A stretch of 64,000 nt of DNA from Batillaria attramentaria (Eukaryota; Mollusca; Gastropoda; Batillariidae): NCBI GenBank assembly GCA_018292915.2, contig JACVVK020000057.1, positions 117,001-181,000 of the forward strand. Reading direction: 5' to 3'. The notes under the pieces were generated by a model, which worked only from the letters and a program-made list of their open reading frames with translations, was not told the DNA's origin and made no database searches. Below, in pieces: positions 45,101 through 57,374 of this stretch. The position numbers and the translations under genes are program-made. Every line of letters starts with the position of its first letter. The stretch's first letter is position 1.

Positions 45101-47205
45101 TAGGAGCCGACCTTGGTAGGAAAAATCCCGCTTGAGTCGGTTGGGACTCGAACCCAAGTCTCCCCGTCCATGGTCCGAAGTGCTAACCACTACACTACGG
45201 GGGCCGGTCCTTTTACGAAGCTCTGATAGCAACCCCCCCCCCCCCCGACCCCTTTTCCCAATTCAGAGCCAGTTAATCAGTCAACCAATCACTATCAGTC
45301 AGTAACTAGTTATTGTCCTCAAGGGAGGCTATTTGACTGCCGCATTAAAAAGAAACAAGTTAACAAACAACAACAACTAAACAACATAGACCGTCATTAC
45401 AGCAGCGAAAGTAAGAGTCAACATGTTTAACACATTTCGTACCGCGTACGCGTATCCCACGTTCCAAGTTTTAACTCTTTTCCGGTTTCGGCACTGTACG
45501 AAAAAAACCGTCAACATTTACGGTTCCCTAACGGCTCTTGCTGCAGCAAACACGAGCATAATCAACGTGCAACACTCCCACCAGGCAAACTTAAATCCAT
45601 GCGGTCATGATTTTTGTTTTTTTGTTTTGTTATGTTGTTGTTTGTTTGTTTGTTTTTGTTTTTGTTTTTTTGGTGAGGGAGGCCACTTTTGCACAATCCC
45701 AAGCTTACTTAGTGGGGGGAGGGTGGGTGTTTGGGGGTGTAACGTCCTTTTCCATCACATAGGGTGGTATCAAGGACGTGGCAACGATGTCGAAAAAACC
45801 AGCACAAATATTTGGCCCCAGCCGGGATACGAACTCACGACCCGAGCATCAGAAGTCCAACGCTCTGCCATTCGGCCACCCCAGCTCCCCCAAGCTTACT
45901 TAGTAGGAATTGAGTTAATGTATTAGTATACATGTATAAAATAGAGTGACACGTGTCAATTACCCCCCCCCCCACCCCACCCCATCCCAAAATAGAGTGG
46001 CCACAAATGGATTAAGCCAGCGCTCCATTGCTTTACTCACCTAAGACGAGGAAAGGCAGAGCGCCCAGAATGTTGACGTACTTGACGCCAAAGAGACTGA
46101 GCAAGCCAAACGACCCTAGCGTTGCCAAGGTCGCGGCCAGTATCCCGGCAACAGCAACCATGGCACGTGTAGACAGAGGGTCACCTCCAGCCGACACAGC
46201 GCATGCGTAGAGTAACATGATGACCATGGTCAGGCCGAACATCCACATGTCGTTCTTCGTGTTCTTGGCTAGCTCGTCTTCCATTGAATAGGGCGTCCCG
46301 TACGTCATTTCCATGTATACCGGGTCAAGGTCGGCCGCTAGGGCAAGAAACTTGCCTTGCCAAGGTCGTGACCCTGACCTTAGCATGAAGGTTATTTTTA
46401 GAACTGTGGCTGAGTGAAGGACTTGACCTGGCCCTGTTTTGACGCCAGATATTGCTGTAGCTAAAACAAGAGGCCCCCTCTGCGTACTCCAATACGGGTA
46501 GGTGACCCTCCTGACCTTCAGGGCTTTTTGAAACGTATCGCTCAGCGCGTATTCCCCGTCCACGACACACCCGTTGACGTCACTGACACATACGTCATCG
46601 TGCTTGAGTGTGCGGTTCTCGTGACGTACTTCGATTGACTTCACGAAGCTCACGATATGTCGTATCTCGAAGAGACTGCTGTTGCTAAAAATGTCGCCGC
46701 CAGTTTTCGACCTGAACAGAATTGTTACCCCTCTGATAGGAACAAAACTGGAAACAGAAAACAGTCGATTCACAGTTTCCCCATCTGTCAAGGCTCGGCT
46801 TTCTTTGGGCAAGTACAGGCGTTCAATGTCTGTCTCTTCGTCCAGAGTCCACAACCCCGCCCCTAGTCCTCCGAAAATCACAATGGGCAGAATGATGAAA
46901 GGCAAAGGGTGATGGCCGACAAAGTTTCCATATCGATCGAAAGTGGAAGTCACAGAGTTCATAACTCGCTTGTAGAAAGGCTGTCCATGGCAACCGCAGC
47001 AGTTCCCGTCTGTTGTAAAAATTTATATTAAAATGATTTCAATACGTCTATTTTCAGGGCTTGACAGAAGAAGCCTAATACGTGCCTACGCACTCTCGAA
47101 ATAATAATAATAATAATAATTTTCGTGTGTGTGTTGGTTGTTGTTGTTGTTATTGTTTTTTGTTTTTTGGGGGGGTTTTTTGCTTCGTTGTTGTTCTAAG
47201 TTTCC

Positions 47206-47246
<41 letters not shown>

Positions 47247-47867
47247 AGGGGAGGGGGCGGGTCGGTGGGCCCCCCCGGTCCATCAGCAAAAAAGTTGAAG
47301 GCCTATTTTTCGCCATATCTAGACTCAGGTTGTTCACAGCTGTTAGTTTGGTGGAGTCTGGCATCGTGCCAGTTAGACAAACGCACAGTTACAGCCTCTC
47401 ATATACTGGCACTGAGCCAACAGGAGGTTCATCACAAAGTGAAGAGGAGGAGTCCGCTATCGTGGACAACCGCTGAGTAGAAAGGACTTCGTGCCGTTTC
47501 AATTCTCTTTCGCACAAACAGCGGACAGCGATGTTACAGCATTGCATTCAGAGGTTTACTTATCCAAAGGGAAAGTGGAAATAAATTCCTCATGGTATCA
47601 GTTAAGTACTCTTCTGCCGTGCCGGCAATGCCAAAACACAGTAAATCCATGACGCCATTTTGTGGACAAAGGTCATTACGTCAATACACCTTGAAATCAC
47701 CCCTTTTCCCGTATATGACGTCACGGCCTTACTGTGTTGTGCCTGCAGTTCCTATGTCTTCAGTTCAACGGTTGTGCCATTGGCGGCACGGAAGTCTTGT
47801 ATCTTGTAAATTTATACACGTATCCGAATGAAAAACCCAACTCACCTTTCATGTTCTTTTTCTCCAT
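42118..47867 (-). CDS. Patched-domain-containing protein (RND permease family)
   Basis: A membrane protein of 874 residues related to PTCHD/DAF-6-type proteins; the family moves or senses sterols and other lipids, but this member's substrate is unknown. Four coding exons on the minus strand: 47867-47846 (22 bases, MEKKNMK), 47009-46041, 44418-44212 and 43544-42118. All junctions are GT..AG and keep frame. After a cytoplasmic CCGCHGQPFYKRV segment, helix 1 is near residues 44-62, followed by a luminal domain and a sterol-sensing-type helix bundle with GIGVDD. A long linker, a second luminal domain with Cys pairs and NFS/NSS sequons, and a final bundle with GFSVDYSAH follow. The tail is Pro/Ser-rich and hydrophilic. 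GxGVDD and GxxxD correspond to the paired motifs of RND transporters in helices 4 and 10. Introns hold SINE-A and SINE-B copies. Confidence 0.92.
43722..43900 (+). mobile_element. SINE-A with 13-bp target-site duplication
   Basis: 'gcaaaatgcacag' lies at 43709-43721 and 43901-43913. Intact head, body and (ACCC)n tail. Located in the third intron of the Patched-domain gene, antisense to it. Confidence 0.9.
44740..45208 (-). mobile_element. SINE-B, near full length
   Basis: From 'caactcttttgccagctcca' to 'gctaaccactacactacggg', including 'tcgcacccgtgaagtgggtg'. In the second intron of the Patched-domain gene, same strand. Confidence 0.8.
45714..45889 (-). mobile_element. SINE-A with 15-bp target-site duplication
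   Basis: 'ccaagcttacttagt' lies at 45699-45713 and 45890-45904. Full element on the minus strand between them. Same intron as the preceding SINE-B. Confidence 0.9.
47010..47845. other. first intron of the Patched-domain gene
   Basis: (AAT)n, (TTG)n and a (TG)n run at about 47208-47245 with adjacent G tracts. No nested gene. Confidence 0.6.
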
Positions 47868-48583
47868 GTCTGGTTTTGTCGCGTACCGTACGGTTCAAAA
47901 ACTTTTGTCTGCCGTAAACTTCTTGCCAGGGAACCTCTCGATTCCAACGTTTACTTGAAGTACTGTATTCTCATCATCCGCAAAGGACACTTCATTTGTG
48001 CTGCCTGAAAAACTGACTAGTTCGCTTCGCATTAAATTTCAGTGCCATACATCTAAAGAGCAGACAGACGTAGGTTTCGGATCACACGTTATCTTTTTGT
48101 TTTCGTTGTAAACACTATTCGTAAATGAACGATACGGGATGCCGGGGTGATAAGTGATGCAGGTGGCTTGACAAGTGTTGAATGAAATTTTAGGCTGAAT
48201 GTGACGACACACACCCTCCCACACACACAGACGCCACACACAGATCGCGAGTACTCTCTCTCCCTCTCTCTATGACATGTTACCTTTTTACAAGTTATGT
48301 CGTATACTACAATTTCAAACACCATGCTATCTACTTCTTCACCTATCTTCCGATGTGTTTCCTTAAAATTTCTTGCGCTTCTTTTTATCTTTGCATGTTT
48401 AATTTTTTTTTCTATTTTCTTATTAGATTTACTCCTTTTGTGCCTGGTATACTTTTTTTTGTCATGTTAGCCTTTACTTTTTAGTGTTTCTAGATTAGCA
48501 GGACAGCTTTTAAGATAGGCAGACCATGCCTACAAGTCTTTATCCTGAAATAAACGTTTCAGTCAGTCAGTCAGTCTCTCTCT

Positions 48584-48614
<31 letters not shown>

Positions 48615-49374
48615 ACGCACACACACACAGTCTTTATAGTTTGTAGTTTCGTACATGCATCTCTGTCATCATACATAATGTCACGCCCACATAGATAATG
48701 CAAGCAACAGTAGTACATGTATTCCTGCTAGCACAACAGGGTGTAGCGGGACTTAGACAGATCTCACGAGTAGCTGAGCGTTCGAGTTCATTTACTGTCC
48801 AACCAAACAAAACACGACAGTGGTGGCAATGCATGTTATTTTTTATTTTATTTTATTCCTTGTTCTCACGGCTGAATCTTATGCAAGTCGAAAACAAACA
48901 TTTTGAATTGGTAAGGCCACAGAGTATGATATTGAAATCTGTGCAATATGATGCATGTTGGCATGATTTTGAGTGCTTCGGAGGAGGAAAATGTTTAGAA
49001 TTAGACTAAAATAATTATGCACAAGTTGGTGCCTTCTGGCATGATTTTAAATGCTTCAGAGGAGGAAACACACTTTTGGTAGGATATATAATATCAGGAC
49101 TTGAAATCTTCCATACATATTTGCATATATTTGAAATATAATTATATGCAAATAAATGATTGAGAAACAAACGAAATGAAAAATAAAAATGGTGGTATGA
49201 GGAGGAACCGATCTCCACATTGTCACCAGCCATGCAACTATTGTGCTACTAAAGAGTGTTTGAACCCCCCCCCCCCCCCACACACACACAAAATTACAGT
49301 CTGTTGTGTTCACTAACAAAGCATGTACACATAAGAAACTCCACAGATGAGCATCACTACATTGTAAGCATGAT
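47868..49374. other. intergenic, no gene recognised
   Basis: Upstream of the Patched-domain gene. A retroelement-like end with 'gaaataaacgtttcagtcag' and (CAGT)n at about 48545-48575, then (CA)n to about 48630. A local duplication around 'ggcatgattttgagtgcttc' (48960) and 49038 is spaced about 78 bases. Confidence 0.45.
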
Positions 49375-49775
49375 CAATAATAATAATAATAAGCTTATTA
49401 ACCTAGGTGCTTTATTCCCTAATATTTGGCTCAAAGCGCCACGAGCTAGACCCAACATGCACGCTCATGTGAATCACACGCATTCTCTCACACACTGGAC
49501 ATGAACACATTACAATCATGTGGTGCAAAGGGCCAGCCCAGCAATTTAAGTTTCGGAAGTTTAGAATTGCATTTATTGTTTCAATTTCGTGGGCTGAACA
49601 TTTCCAAAGCAGAGGGGGAGGAAGCTGGAGTACCCGGAGAGAACCCCCCGGCGGTCGGCCCGAATGAACGATGCCACATACAAGAAAGAAAAATTCTTCG
49701 CCCTGAGTGGGACTCGAACCTAACCTCTCGCATTGGTGACTAAGTCTTAAACATGAGACCACTGACCGCCCCAAC
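49375..49775 (-). mobile_element. SINE-C, full-length copy
   Basis: (AAT)n, then 'ggctcaaagcgccacgagct', body, and 'gggactcgaacctaacctct' to 'gagaccactgaccgcccc'. Confidence 0.75.
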
Positions 49776-50527
49776 ACTGAGAATAATTCAGATACTTCTT
49801 CCAAGATGTTCAGAAAAATAACCAAACACTAACACAATACAATGAATACTGAAACAACCAACCAACCATACAGACAGACAGAACTGGAGAACACGATTTC
49901 AACAAAACACAGGCATTTATTTGAATGCTTGTAATCACAGAACAAACCAACAAAGATTTTTTTGCAGGAATAGGAGCATGGATATACATGATTGTAGTAA
50001 TCCGTACTTCGCAGTCTTCCCACACTGTCCGAGTTCAAATCAAACCGTAAACCTACCTCCTCCGTCAAGCTCTTCACACTTAAGAAGTCTGCCATTGACT
50101 TAGTGCCTCTGTCTGTAACTGTATATCTGCATCAGGCCGGAGTGTGTCAGTGCGTGCGTGCACATGTGTGTGTGCAGCGCTATGAGTTGTTTTGCTTTGA
50201 GAATAAGACGTACTATTTATTATTATTATAGTTTTTATCAGTTACTTCCCCATTTAACCAAATATTATGGTACTTCAGATACCATAGTCTTTGCTATAAC
50301 ACTTTAACTGCCTTTTTTTTCTTTTCTTTTTTTTAAACCAGGCACAGCTATTTTGGAATCAATGATGCTCAATAATATTAGGGGTGGCGAAGTATACACC
50401 TTTTGTGAATGACCTTTCACATGAAAAACAACAGGAGTTCCAAATTTCTTTCTTGGTTCATTCTGTGGCTTGAGCTTACCATAACGGTTCCTGTTACAAT
50501 GACTTTGTGCCCCAGTTAAAAAAAATA

Positions 50528-50572
<45 letters not shown>

Positions 50573-50582
50573 GAACTGAATT

Positions 50583-50634
<52 letters not shown>

Positions 50635-50739
50635 AAACATCAGATAACCAAAGTAATTCTTCCATTCCTATGGATCAACAAAGTATCATTATCGTCTTTA
50701 TCTAACTAGAACTACACTAGGCTACTACGTTCACAATCA
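49776..50739. other. intergenic; two (CA)n arrays
   Basis: CA arrays at about 50530-50570 and 50587-50630 are separated by 16 unique bases. No gene is seen. On the minus strand this is downstream of SDHAF3. Confidence 0.5.
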
Positions 50740-52961
50740 TCAGCTCTTTCCCTCTGCTCCACTGGCTGATCCCGGAGTAGTTGCAGCCTCCAGCAGTTCT
50801 TTGAGCTGACCGACCTGCTCATTGTTAAAATTGTCCAACAGTTCCGGAGACAGGTGCTCTCCAACTGTTTTAAATTTACGCTTAGGTCCGAGCTGCTTCG
50901 CCAGTGTGACATAATATTTCTGGGGGAAAAAAAGAACACTCAAGTTTATTGCAGAACAAACGCTGTATCTTTAATAATAATAATAATAGTATCTTTCATT
51001 ATAAAAACAGATGTTGAAATATTACTGAACGAGCTATTTTAGATTATACATGTATGTATCTACCTTATTACCAAGACTGTTTTATGTGATCTGTAATTCA
51101 CAGAAATCTCTATTTTAATTGTAGTATTTATTATGTAATATCTTATGTGTGTTTTGATGTGTATTATATAGTTTCAGTTTGTCCATCGCACCCAAATTTC
51201 CCTCTGGGATAAACTGATTGATTGATTGATTGATGATTGATATTGTCAGGGGTGTGTGTGTGTGGCGCTGGTGGTGGTGGAGGGGGGGGAGGGAGGGAAG
51301 GGGAATGGGGGGGGGGAGGGGGAGGGAATTGAGGAGGGGCAGGTACAGGGGGAAAGAGGGGGAAGTGGGGGAAACTGGCATTAATTTATTAATCTAACAT
51401 GTCTTGTAAATTTTTAGAATACTGATATTCTACACACAGGTAAAAGTCTGTTTACCCATTTGGTACCAGGTACAATTCAAACTAAAACAAATCCGTCAGC
51501 ACAGTCTTAAAAAACGTGACACATTGGCAAGAGCTGCTGCCACTACCAGAGCAACTAGAAGGGCTGCGACAATCAGCATCCTTGTCTAAATATTGAGATT
51601 TAAAAGTCTGCACACGCCACTGGATATTTAACATACTCTGTTGCTAGCGCGCGACACTGTTCTCATTACAAATATGGTATGGTATGGTAGACTTCTCCTT
51701 GGCGCACATATCCATCTCTGCTGAAATGCTCACGGCGCCGCAGGGCTGGAGGACGAAGCAGTGAAAGCCTGCTGCCGTTAAGCGCTACTTTATGTGCAAA
51801 CCTCCACCCTGCTATTCACTCTGGTGCGTGCGACAGTATTTCTGCTTACCACGACACCGGCCACAGCCTACTCTTCTTCGAAAGATGAACGTGGGATTTT
51901 TAGCGTGCACACTTGATACTACATGTATATACTTTATGTCCATGTCACAGACTGATGCACTTTCAAAAAGCTCAGTCACTTTATTACACAATATTTCTCT
52001 TTCATTTCATTTTTGTCTTGACCATTGTATCAATTGCTGAACCTCATCCCTTTTGCACAAAGGCAAGAAGTGTGCTGAGAAACCAGTTACCAAACTTATG
52101 TAGTGGAAAAACTGCGAGAATAATGTCAGTTACAAAATGTCCTATTGTTTCCTTCTTGTTCAGGACAAATGCCCTGTATACCGGCCCCCGTAGTGTAGCG
52201 GTTAGCACTTCGCACCATGGACCGGGAGACCCTGGTTCGAATCCCAGCCGAGGCAAGCGGGATTTTTCCTACCTAGGTCGGCTCCTACCCAGAGCAGGTG
52301 TGCTATGGGCCCAATGGGGAGGCTGTTGCCACACAGCCGAGATTCATTCACTTCACGGGTGCGACTTTGGGGGGTGCTTCCCTTGGTATGACACGTCTCT
52401 AGATGTGGAAGATTACACGGCCGGCACCGCAGGTGCCGTTGTTCCCGGGCCTGGTTAATGCCGGGATATTTATGACAGGAAGCGTGGAATGCGGCCCTGT
52501 CCCGCAGTCCCAAACCACACGGACCTCCACAGCATCATCTTACCATCATCCTCATCTCCATCATCATGCATAATAAAAATTGCCCCAGCTTCCGAGCCCT
52601 CCGGTGGATTCCACCCATGATCTGGGAGGAACACCACTGGAACTGGCAGAGTTGGGGCAGCAAAAAAAAAAAAAAAAAAAAATGTTTTCGACCAGCCTTG
52701 ACCTTTGTCCTATTATGGTCCCCACAAACATGAAACTATGTGACACTCACAATGACTATTTCAGCAACAGCCAATACTAACCGTCCACTCAGTCATGAAG
52801 ATGTCAACTTCCTGTTTATTGGCCTCTTTATGCCTGCAGAACTCTTCCTTCACATACTGGTCTCCTAGAGCCTGCATCTGTAGTGGTAACCCTCGGTGTA
52901 GCTTGAGAATCGCCTTGTACAGCGCCCGAACTCTCGACACATGCTCGCCAAGTGCAGCCAT
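50740..52961 (-). CDS. SDHAF3: succinate dehydrogenase assembly factor 3
   Basis: Mitochondrial matrix chaperone of the LYR-motif family (yeast Sdh7/ACN9) that helps mature the iron-sulfur subunit of complex II. Two exons: 52961-52782 (60 codons, donor gttagt) and 50919-50740 (59 codons plus stop, acceptor ccccag), total 119 residues against about 125 in mammals. [20 protein letters not shown] holds the LYK form of the LYR motif. [13 protein letters not shown] and the second-exon segments [10 protein letters not shown] and [20 protein letters not shown] are all diagnostic of the family. The single intron (50920-52781) contains a SINE-B and G-rich repeats. The ATG is the first in frame; the N terminus is short, as usual for the family. 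Confidence 0.95.
51100..51400. repeat. (ATTG)n and G-rich tract in SDHAF3 intron
   Basis: 'aaatttccctctgggataaa' followed by GATT units looks like a retroelement 3' end. A G-rich purine tract follows from about 51250 to 51370. Confidence 0.5.
52185..52680 (+). mobile_element. SINE-B, full-length copy with A tail
   Basis: Head 'gtagtgtagcggttagcact', box B 'ggttcgaatcccagccgagg', whole body, and an A tract at 52662-52681. This is the longest copy in the window and a good reference for the family. In the SDHAF3 intron, antisense. Confidence 0.85.
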
Positions 52962-53650
52962 TTAGACGTGATAATTTCTGATGAACAGAAAAATTCAGAA
53001 TAACATCTGTGAATACACTCGGAACAGTGTGTGTGTGTGGGGGGGGGGGGGGGGAGGGGGGGGGGAGGGGGGGATTGAGTGCATTTTGATATATATGTCA
53101 TTTGTGACACAAAAAAAATGAATGTTGGTCGATGTCACTGTCCATCACTGTACAAAACGGAATACGGTAATGCGATTAACGTCAAGAAGCGATCAGAGAT
53201 TTGTTGAAGGTTATGGCTGTCCTACAACTCACACACCTTATGTACTTGATCAAATGCCCTAAGTTACGAAACAATGACACCAAAGTTTCTCAGATTTTCT
53301 CTCAGAAAACTTTCAAAAGCAACAAAAATGTTATCTCCCTCGTTTTCCACACCAAATACGTTGTTGTAGTGTGTACAATTAAACTGTAGGACTTACATAC
53401 ACAATGGAATTTGAGATCCGAAGATGACAGCCTCAAGCAAGCAGACGAACTTCTCTCGTCCTTCGCTTTCCGGAAGTTGTTATTACTTCCCTTCGCAATT
53501 CAGGGAGTGATCATTGCTCAGAGCAGATGGAGGGGAGGTCTCACGACAACTACACACTATGCAAATCCGTTTAGCCGTTTATGGCTGTATGAGAACTTTT
53601 TCTTGTTCAGCTCTGTAAGGCAGTGATGCTTAAAAAAAAAAAAAAAAAAA
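52962..53650. other. 5' flank of SDHAF3
   Basis: A G tract at about 53040-53075 lies within 120 bases of the ATG. A poly(A) run at 53632-53650 marks the left edge of the next anomalous region. No gene. Confidence 0.45.
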
Positions 53651-54720
53651 GTGACTTCAGTGACAACGTAAACACTCAGTCAGTGTACCGACAAACTAAC
53701 ACTGACTCGAACAACCTGACACTGAATCAACACGCAACACGCACGCTCACGTGAATCACACGCATTCTCTCGGCACACACTGGACATAAACACATTACAA
53801 TCACATGGTGCGAAGGGTCAACCGGCTCAGCTATTTAAGTTTCGGAATTTAGATTTGCCGCGGCATTTATTTTTCAAATTTTGTGGGCTGAACTGACACT
53901 GCGGATTTCCAAAGCCGCCTGCAGAGGGGGAGGAAGCCGGCGTACCCGCCGGGACTGAGACTGAGAACCCCCGACGATCGGCCTGAACTGAACGGAATGA
54001 TCGATGCCACATACGAGAAGGAAAAATTCTTTGCCTTGACTGACTGACCGGTGGAGTCAGTGCCGGGGACTCGAACCTGACCAGTCTCACACTGGTGACT
54101 GTGACAGTCTCTTAACCACTAGACCACCGACCGCCCCTAGTAAATGATACACTGAGGTCAGTGTACACTAACACAATTAACACTGAGTGACTCGATTCAG
54201 TCATACTGACTAGAAGGCCAAAACAATTGCGCTAACTTTGAACTGAATATGTTTGTTTTCAAGTCTTAGTGACTGACTGAACTAAGTGAACGGCGGCGAG
54301 GCCGGGGTCAGCCTACGGTGACTGCGTCCGGTCCAAAACCGTGACTGAGAGGAATTTCTATTTCAAGTCATGTGTCACACTTATTGGACAATGACTGAAG
54401 AGTCAGTTCACTGTCACCCAGTGCACGCTTGCAAAGTCAGCAAAAGCGCGGAATGCCGAGCCCCCCCCCCCTCCGATCCGCCCCCCTCCTCCCCCACTGA
54501 CCCCCGCAGGCCGCCCCTTGTTACCGCCTCCCCCATCCCCCGGCCTCAGTTTTGTTCCAGTAATGTTCGGGTCACACTCTAACTATGAATTTCGGGACGC
54601 CCGGGACATCGCAGTCAGGAGACACTGAATGACACGTGAACAGGCCGGTGTTGTCAATCACCACTTCGAAACTGATCCGGACTTAGTCAGTTTTGCATGC
54701 CCATTGTTCGTGTCAGTCCC
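53651..54720. repeat. ACTG/CAGT-enriched anomalous segment
   Basis: By hand count ACTG or CAGT occurs about 40 times in 1.07 kb, against about 8 expected at even composition. A SINE-C copy (about 53725-54138, minus) inside it carries extra short blocks absent from other copies: accgg after 'gaagggtca', cggc in 'cattctct..acacac', tgacactgcgg after 'gctgaac', and repeated gactga. Confidence 0.6.
53725..54138 (-). mobile_element. SINE-C with many micro-insertions
   Basis: 'gctcacgtgaatcacacgca' through 'cacatacgagaaggaaaaat' to 'tagaccaccgaccgcccc' gives the family, but short additions interrupt it at many places. The (AAT)n end is missing. Confidence 0.7.
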
Positions 54721-54851
54721 GCTGCCACCCTGCCATCACATCGGTGCTTGATCGGGACACCCGCCGTAGTCAAGCCCTATGGCGTAGAAAGGGCCGCGCA
54801 AATCCGGCGACGCTACCCCTCGCAAAAACATGCACGTCGGCACATAAATTA

Positions 54852-55269
54852 CAACTTCACAAAAAGTAAAGGACCACGTGCAAAGATCATTAAACTTTTG
54901 ACGTGGTGGCATGCTGGTCACAGTGTAGTGCTGAACATCGCTGAAACGGCGGCTTATGTAGGCAAACAAATGAGCACAGTTCATAACCAGGGATGTATTC
55001 TTTGACCTGCATCTCATTTTTGCCGTGCAGAAAGCCCCAGGTATCGCTCACTGAACACAGTTTTGCCGAAATTGCAGGTTTTCAAACGCGCCAAGCATGC
55101 TGTGTGACGCGCACGTGCCATCCACACAGTGGTCGCCATCAGTGTTCACTGATTACCCCTTAACCTTGCTACCGAATTTACGGGAAAAATCTTATTCGTT
55201 TATTTTTTTCTGATTTATTGAAACTGCCATCCATTATGTTGACTGGTCCTTAACTTTTTGTGAAGACTG
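54852..55269. mobile_element. Tc1/mariner-like deletion derivative, 418 bp
   Basis: TA at 54850-54851 and 55270-55271. Ends 'caacttcacaaaaagtaaag' and, reversed, 'cagtcttcacaaaaagttaa' match. After the left end the plus strand reads GPRAKIIKLLTWWHAGHSVV..IAETAAYVGKQMSTV, a helix-turn-helix pattern of Tc1-type transposases, broken soon after. Confidence 0.65.
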
Positions 55270-56440
55270 TATAACAACCAAAACGAAGTGGTGAAGTGGT
55301 GTACTGTACGTACCACAGACCGTGGGAGACACCTCCGTACGGATTACGTGAACGGCGTGTTGCTTTTTGTGGCTTTTTTCAGTGCCGGGTCGTGCCCACC
55401 CTTTGCTCACCAACTTTGTCACGCGTACTAAGTTTCTAAGCCGTACTGACGATCAACGTTTTGCGATCGAATGCCCGGGGTTTTCCAACGCATTTTGACG
55501 AACCGCATGCCGGCCAATGCGAAAATAGGGTCAGATGGGAAGAAATAATACTGACGTAACAAATATGCTCGTATTGTCCTTCATATCTTTTAGCGTCTCT
55601 TGGTGCATGCGGCTGTCACAGTTGTGCGGAAAATAAAATTATAGGGCGTAGCGGCGGAAAGTGGTGCCACACCCCGAAATATTCTGTGATGATGAAGTAA
55701 CTGTGGAAGATCAGTTAAGCGGTCGTATATATGATGCCCCAACACTGCCGGTAGGAGCAAGTTTTTCGTAGGATCAAACTGACTCGAAGGACAACATAAT
55801 CATAGGATAACATAATCATGTATTATTTCTTCCGATTAGGTGACCCTATTGTTGCAGTGGGCACGATCAGTTTTTGTTCAAATGCGTTCGAAAAAAATAT
55901 CGTTCGCAAAACGTCGTTCAGTTCGTACTACGGCTAGGAAACTGCACGTGACAAATTAAAGTTGGTGAGCAAAGGATTGGCACGGCAGAATGCCGTTCAC
56001 ATATTCCACGGAGATGTCTCTGTTACAAACCTTTCAAAGCATTCTCTAGTCCGGCATTTTATTTAATGCGTGTGCCAAGGTGTTTTAATGCGAGGGTGAC
56101 GTGGGTACAGTTCTGCACTTTATAACGCGGTCAGACCACTCCGATCTGATGTCACGTTCTAACATGAGGCCGTCGGTGATGCACGGTGCTATATAGTGGC
56201 CGTGATGACAGACAGCTATTTCCGCTTGTATTGATAATTCCCTGCACAATGAGATGACACAGAGTCGTGAGGGGCTAGACAATGAGGCGACAATTGAGAA
56301 GAAAAAGGGACACAGGTAAAATTACTAGAGCGGCACTGAGGAGACATGTCAGCTCTTGATATCGTCGGAAGTCATCACAACTTTCACAACTTACTGATGT
56401 CGGAGCCGGCGCTCAGGCTAACTCTAACTGAGAAAGTTCA
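55270..56440. other. no gene recognised
   Basis: No domain-bearing frame and no family repeat. Confidence 0.45.
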
Positions 56441-56448
56441 CAAACCCG

Positions 56449-56449
<1 letters not shown>

Positions 56450-56487
<38 letters not shown>
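56450..56487. repeat. (GA)n microsatellite
   Basis: About 19 GA units. Confidence 0.95.
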
Positions 56488-56488
<1 letters not shown>

Positions 56489-56534
56489 ACATAGATTTAT
56501 GAGTCAGTTCAGCCCCGTGACTGATCGAATGACT

Positions 56535-56740
56535 AACCGGCCCCCGTAGTGGAGTGGTTAGCACTTCCGACCCGGACTGAGACCCGGGTTCGAATCCGAG
56601 CCGATTGAGGCAAGCAGGATGCAAAAATTTCCTAAGTAAGTCGTCTGCTACGGCTATATATGGGCCCAACGGGGAGGCTGTTGCCACACAGCCGAGACTT
56701 CGCGACTTTGACAGCGCTTCCCTTGTCAGTTATGGCACAT
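56535..56740 (+). mobile_element. SINE-B, altered 5' part
   Basis: 'ccggcccccgtagtggagtg', 'gacccgggttcgaatcc' and 'ggggaggctgttgccacaca' identify the family. The order is disturbed by short insertions (ggactga, gattgag, cagtt) and deletions, as in the SINE-C at 53725. Confidence 0.65.
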
Positions 56741-56744
56741 CTTA

Positions 56745-56828
<84 letters not shown>

Positions 56829-56830
56829 GA
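56741..56830. repeat. (GAT)n-(GA)n microsatellite
   Basis: Nine or so GAT units, then about 30 GA units. Confidence 0.95.
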
Positions 56831-57300
56831 AATGAAACTTTATTTGTCAACGGTAAAAGACATTGGTCCAGTGGTCCAGTTTTCATTCTTGCCGTTGCTA
56901 ATGCTACACACACACACACACTGTGCACACACACACACACTGTGCACACACACACTGTGCACACACACACAACACACACCGTGACTCCACACACACACCG
57001 TGACCACACCACACACACACACCGTGACACACACACCGTGACACACACACACACACACTATCTACGTCCGCTCACACTGCACACACACACTGTGCACACA
57101 CTGACACACACACACACACACAACCGTGACACACACACACACACACCAGTGACACACCACACACACACACACACACACACCACACACCACACACCACACT
57201 ATCTACGTCCGCTCACACTGCAGACACGACATACAAAAGGATATATGCAAAACACATGAGAGGTAAAAGGCACATATATAAGCAACACATACACGTAACA
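56831..57300. repeat. CA-rich imperfect satellite
   Basis: CA runs are broken by ctgtgcaca, ccgtgac and cacca blocks. The 20-mer 'ctatctacgtccgctcacac' occurs at 57059 and 57200, showing internal duplication of about 141 bases. Confidence 0.8.
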
Positions 57301-57374
57301 GTACATATAGGTATCAACACGCACACACTATTCATGTACCAACATGAGTGGTCGGATGCATGGTGTTGTTTACG

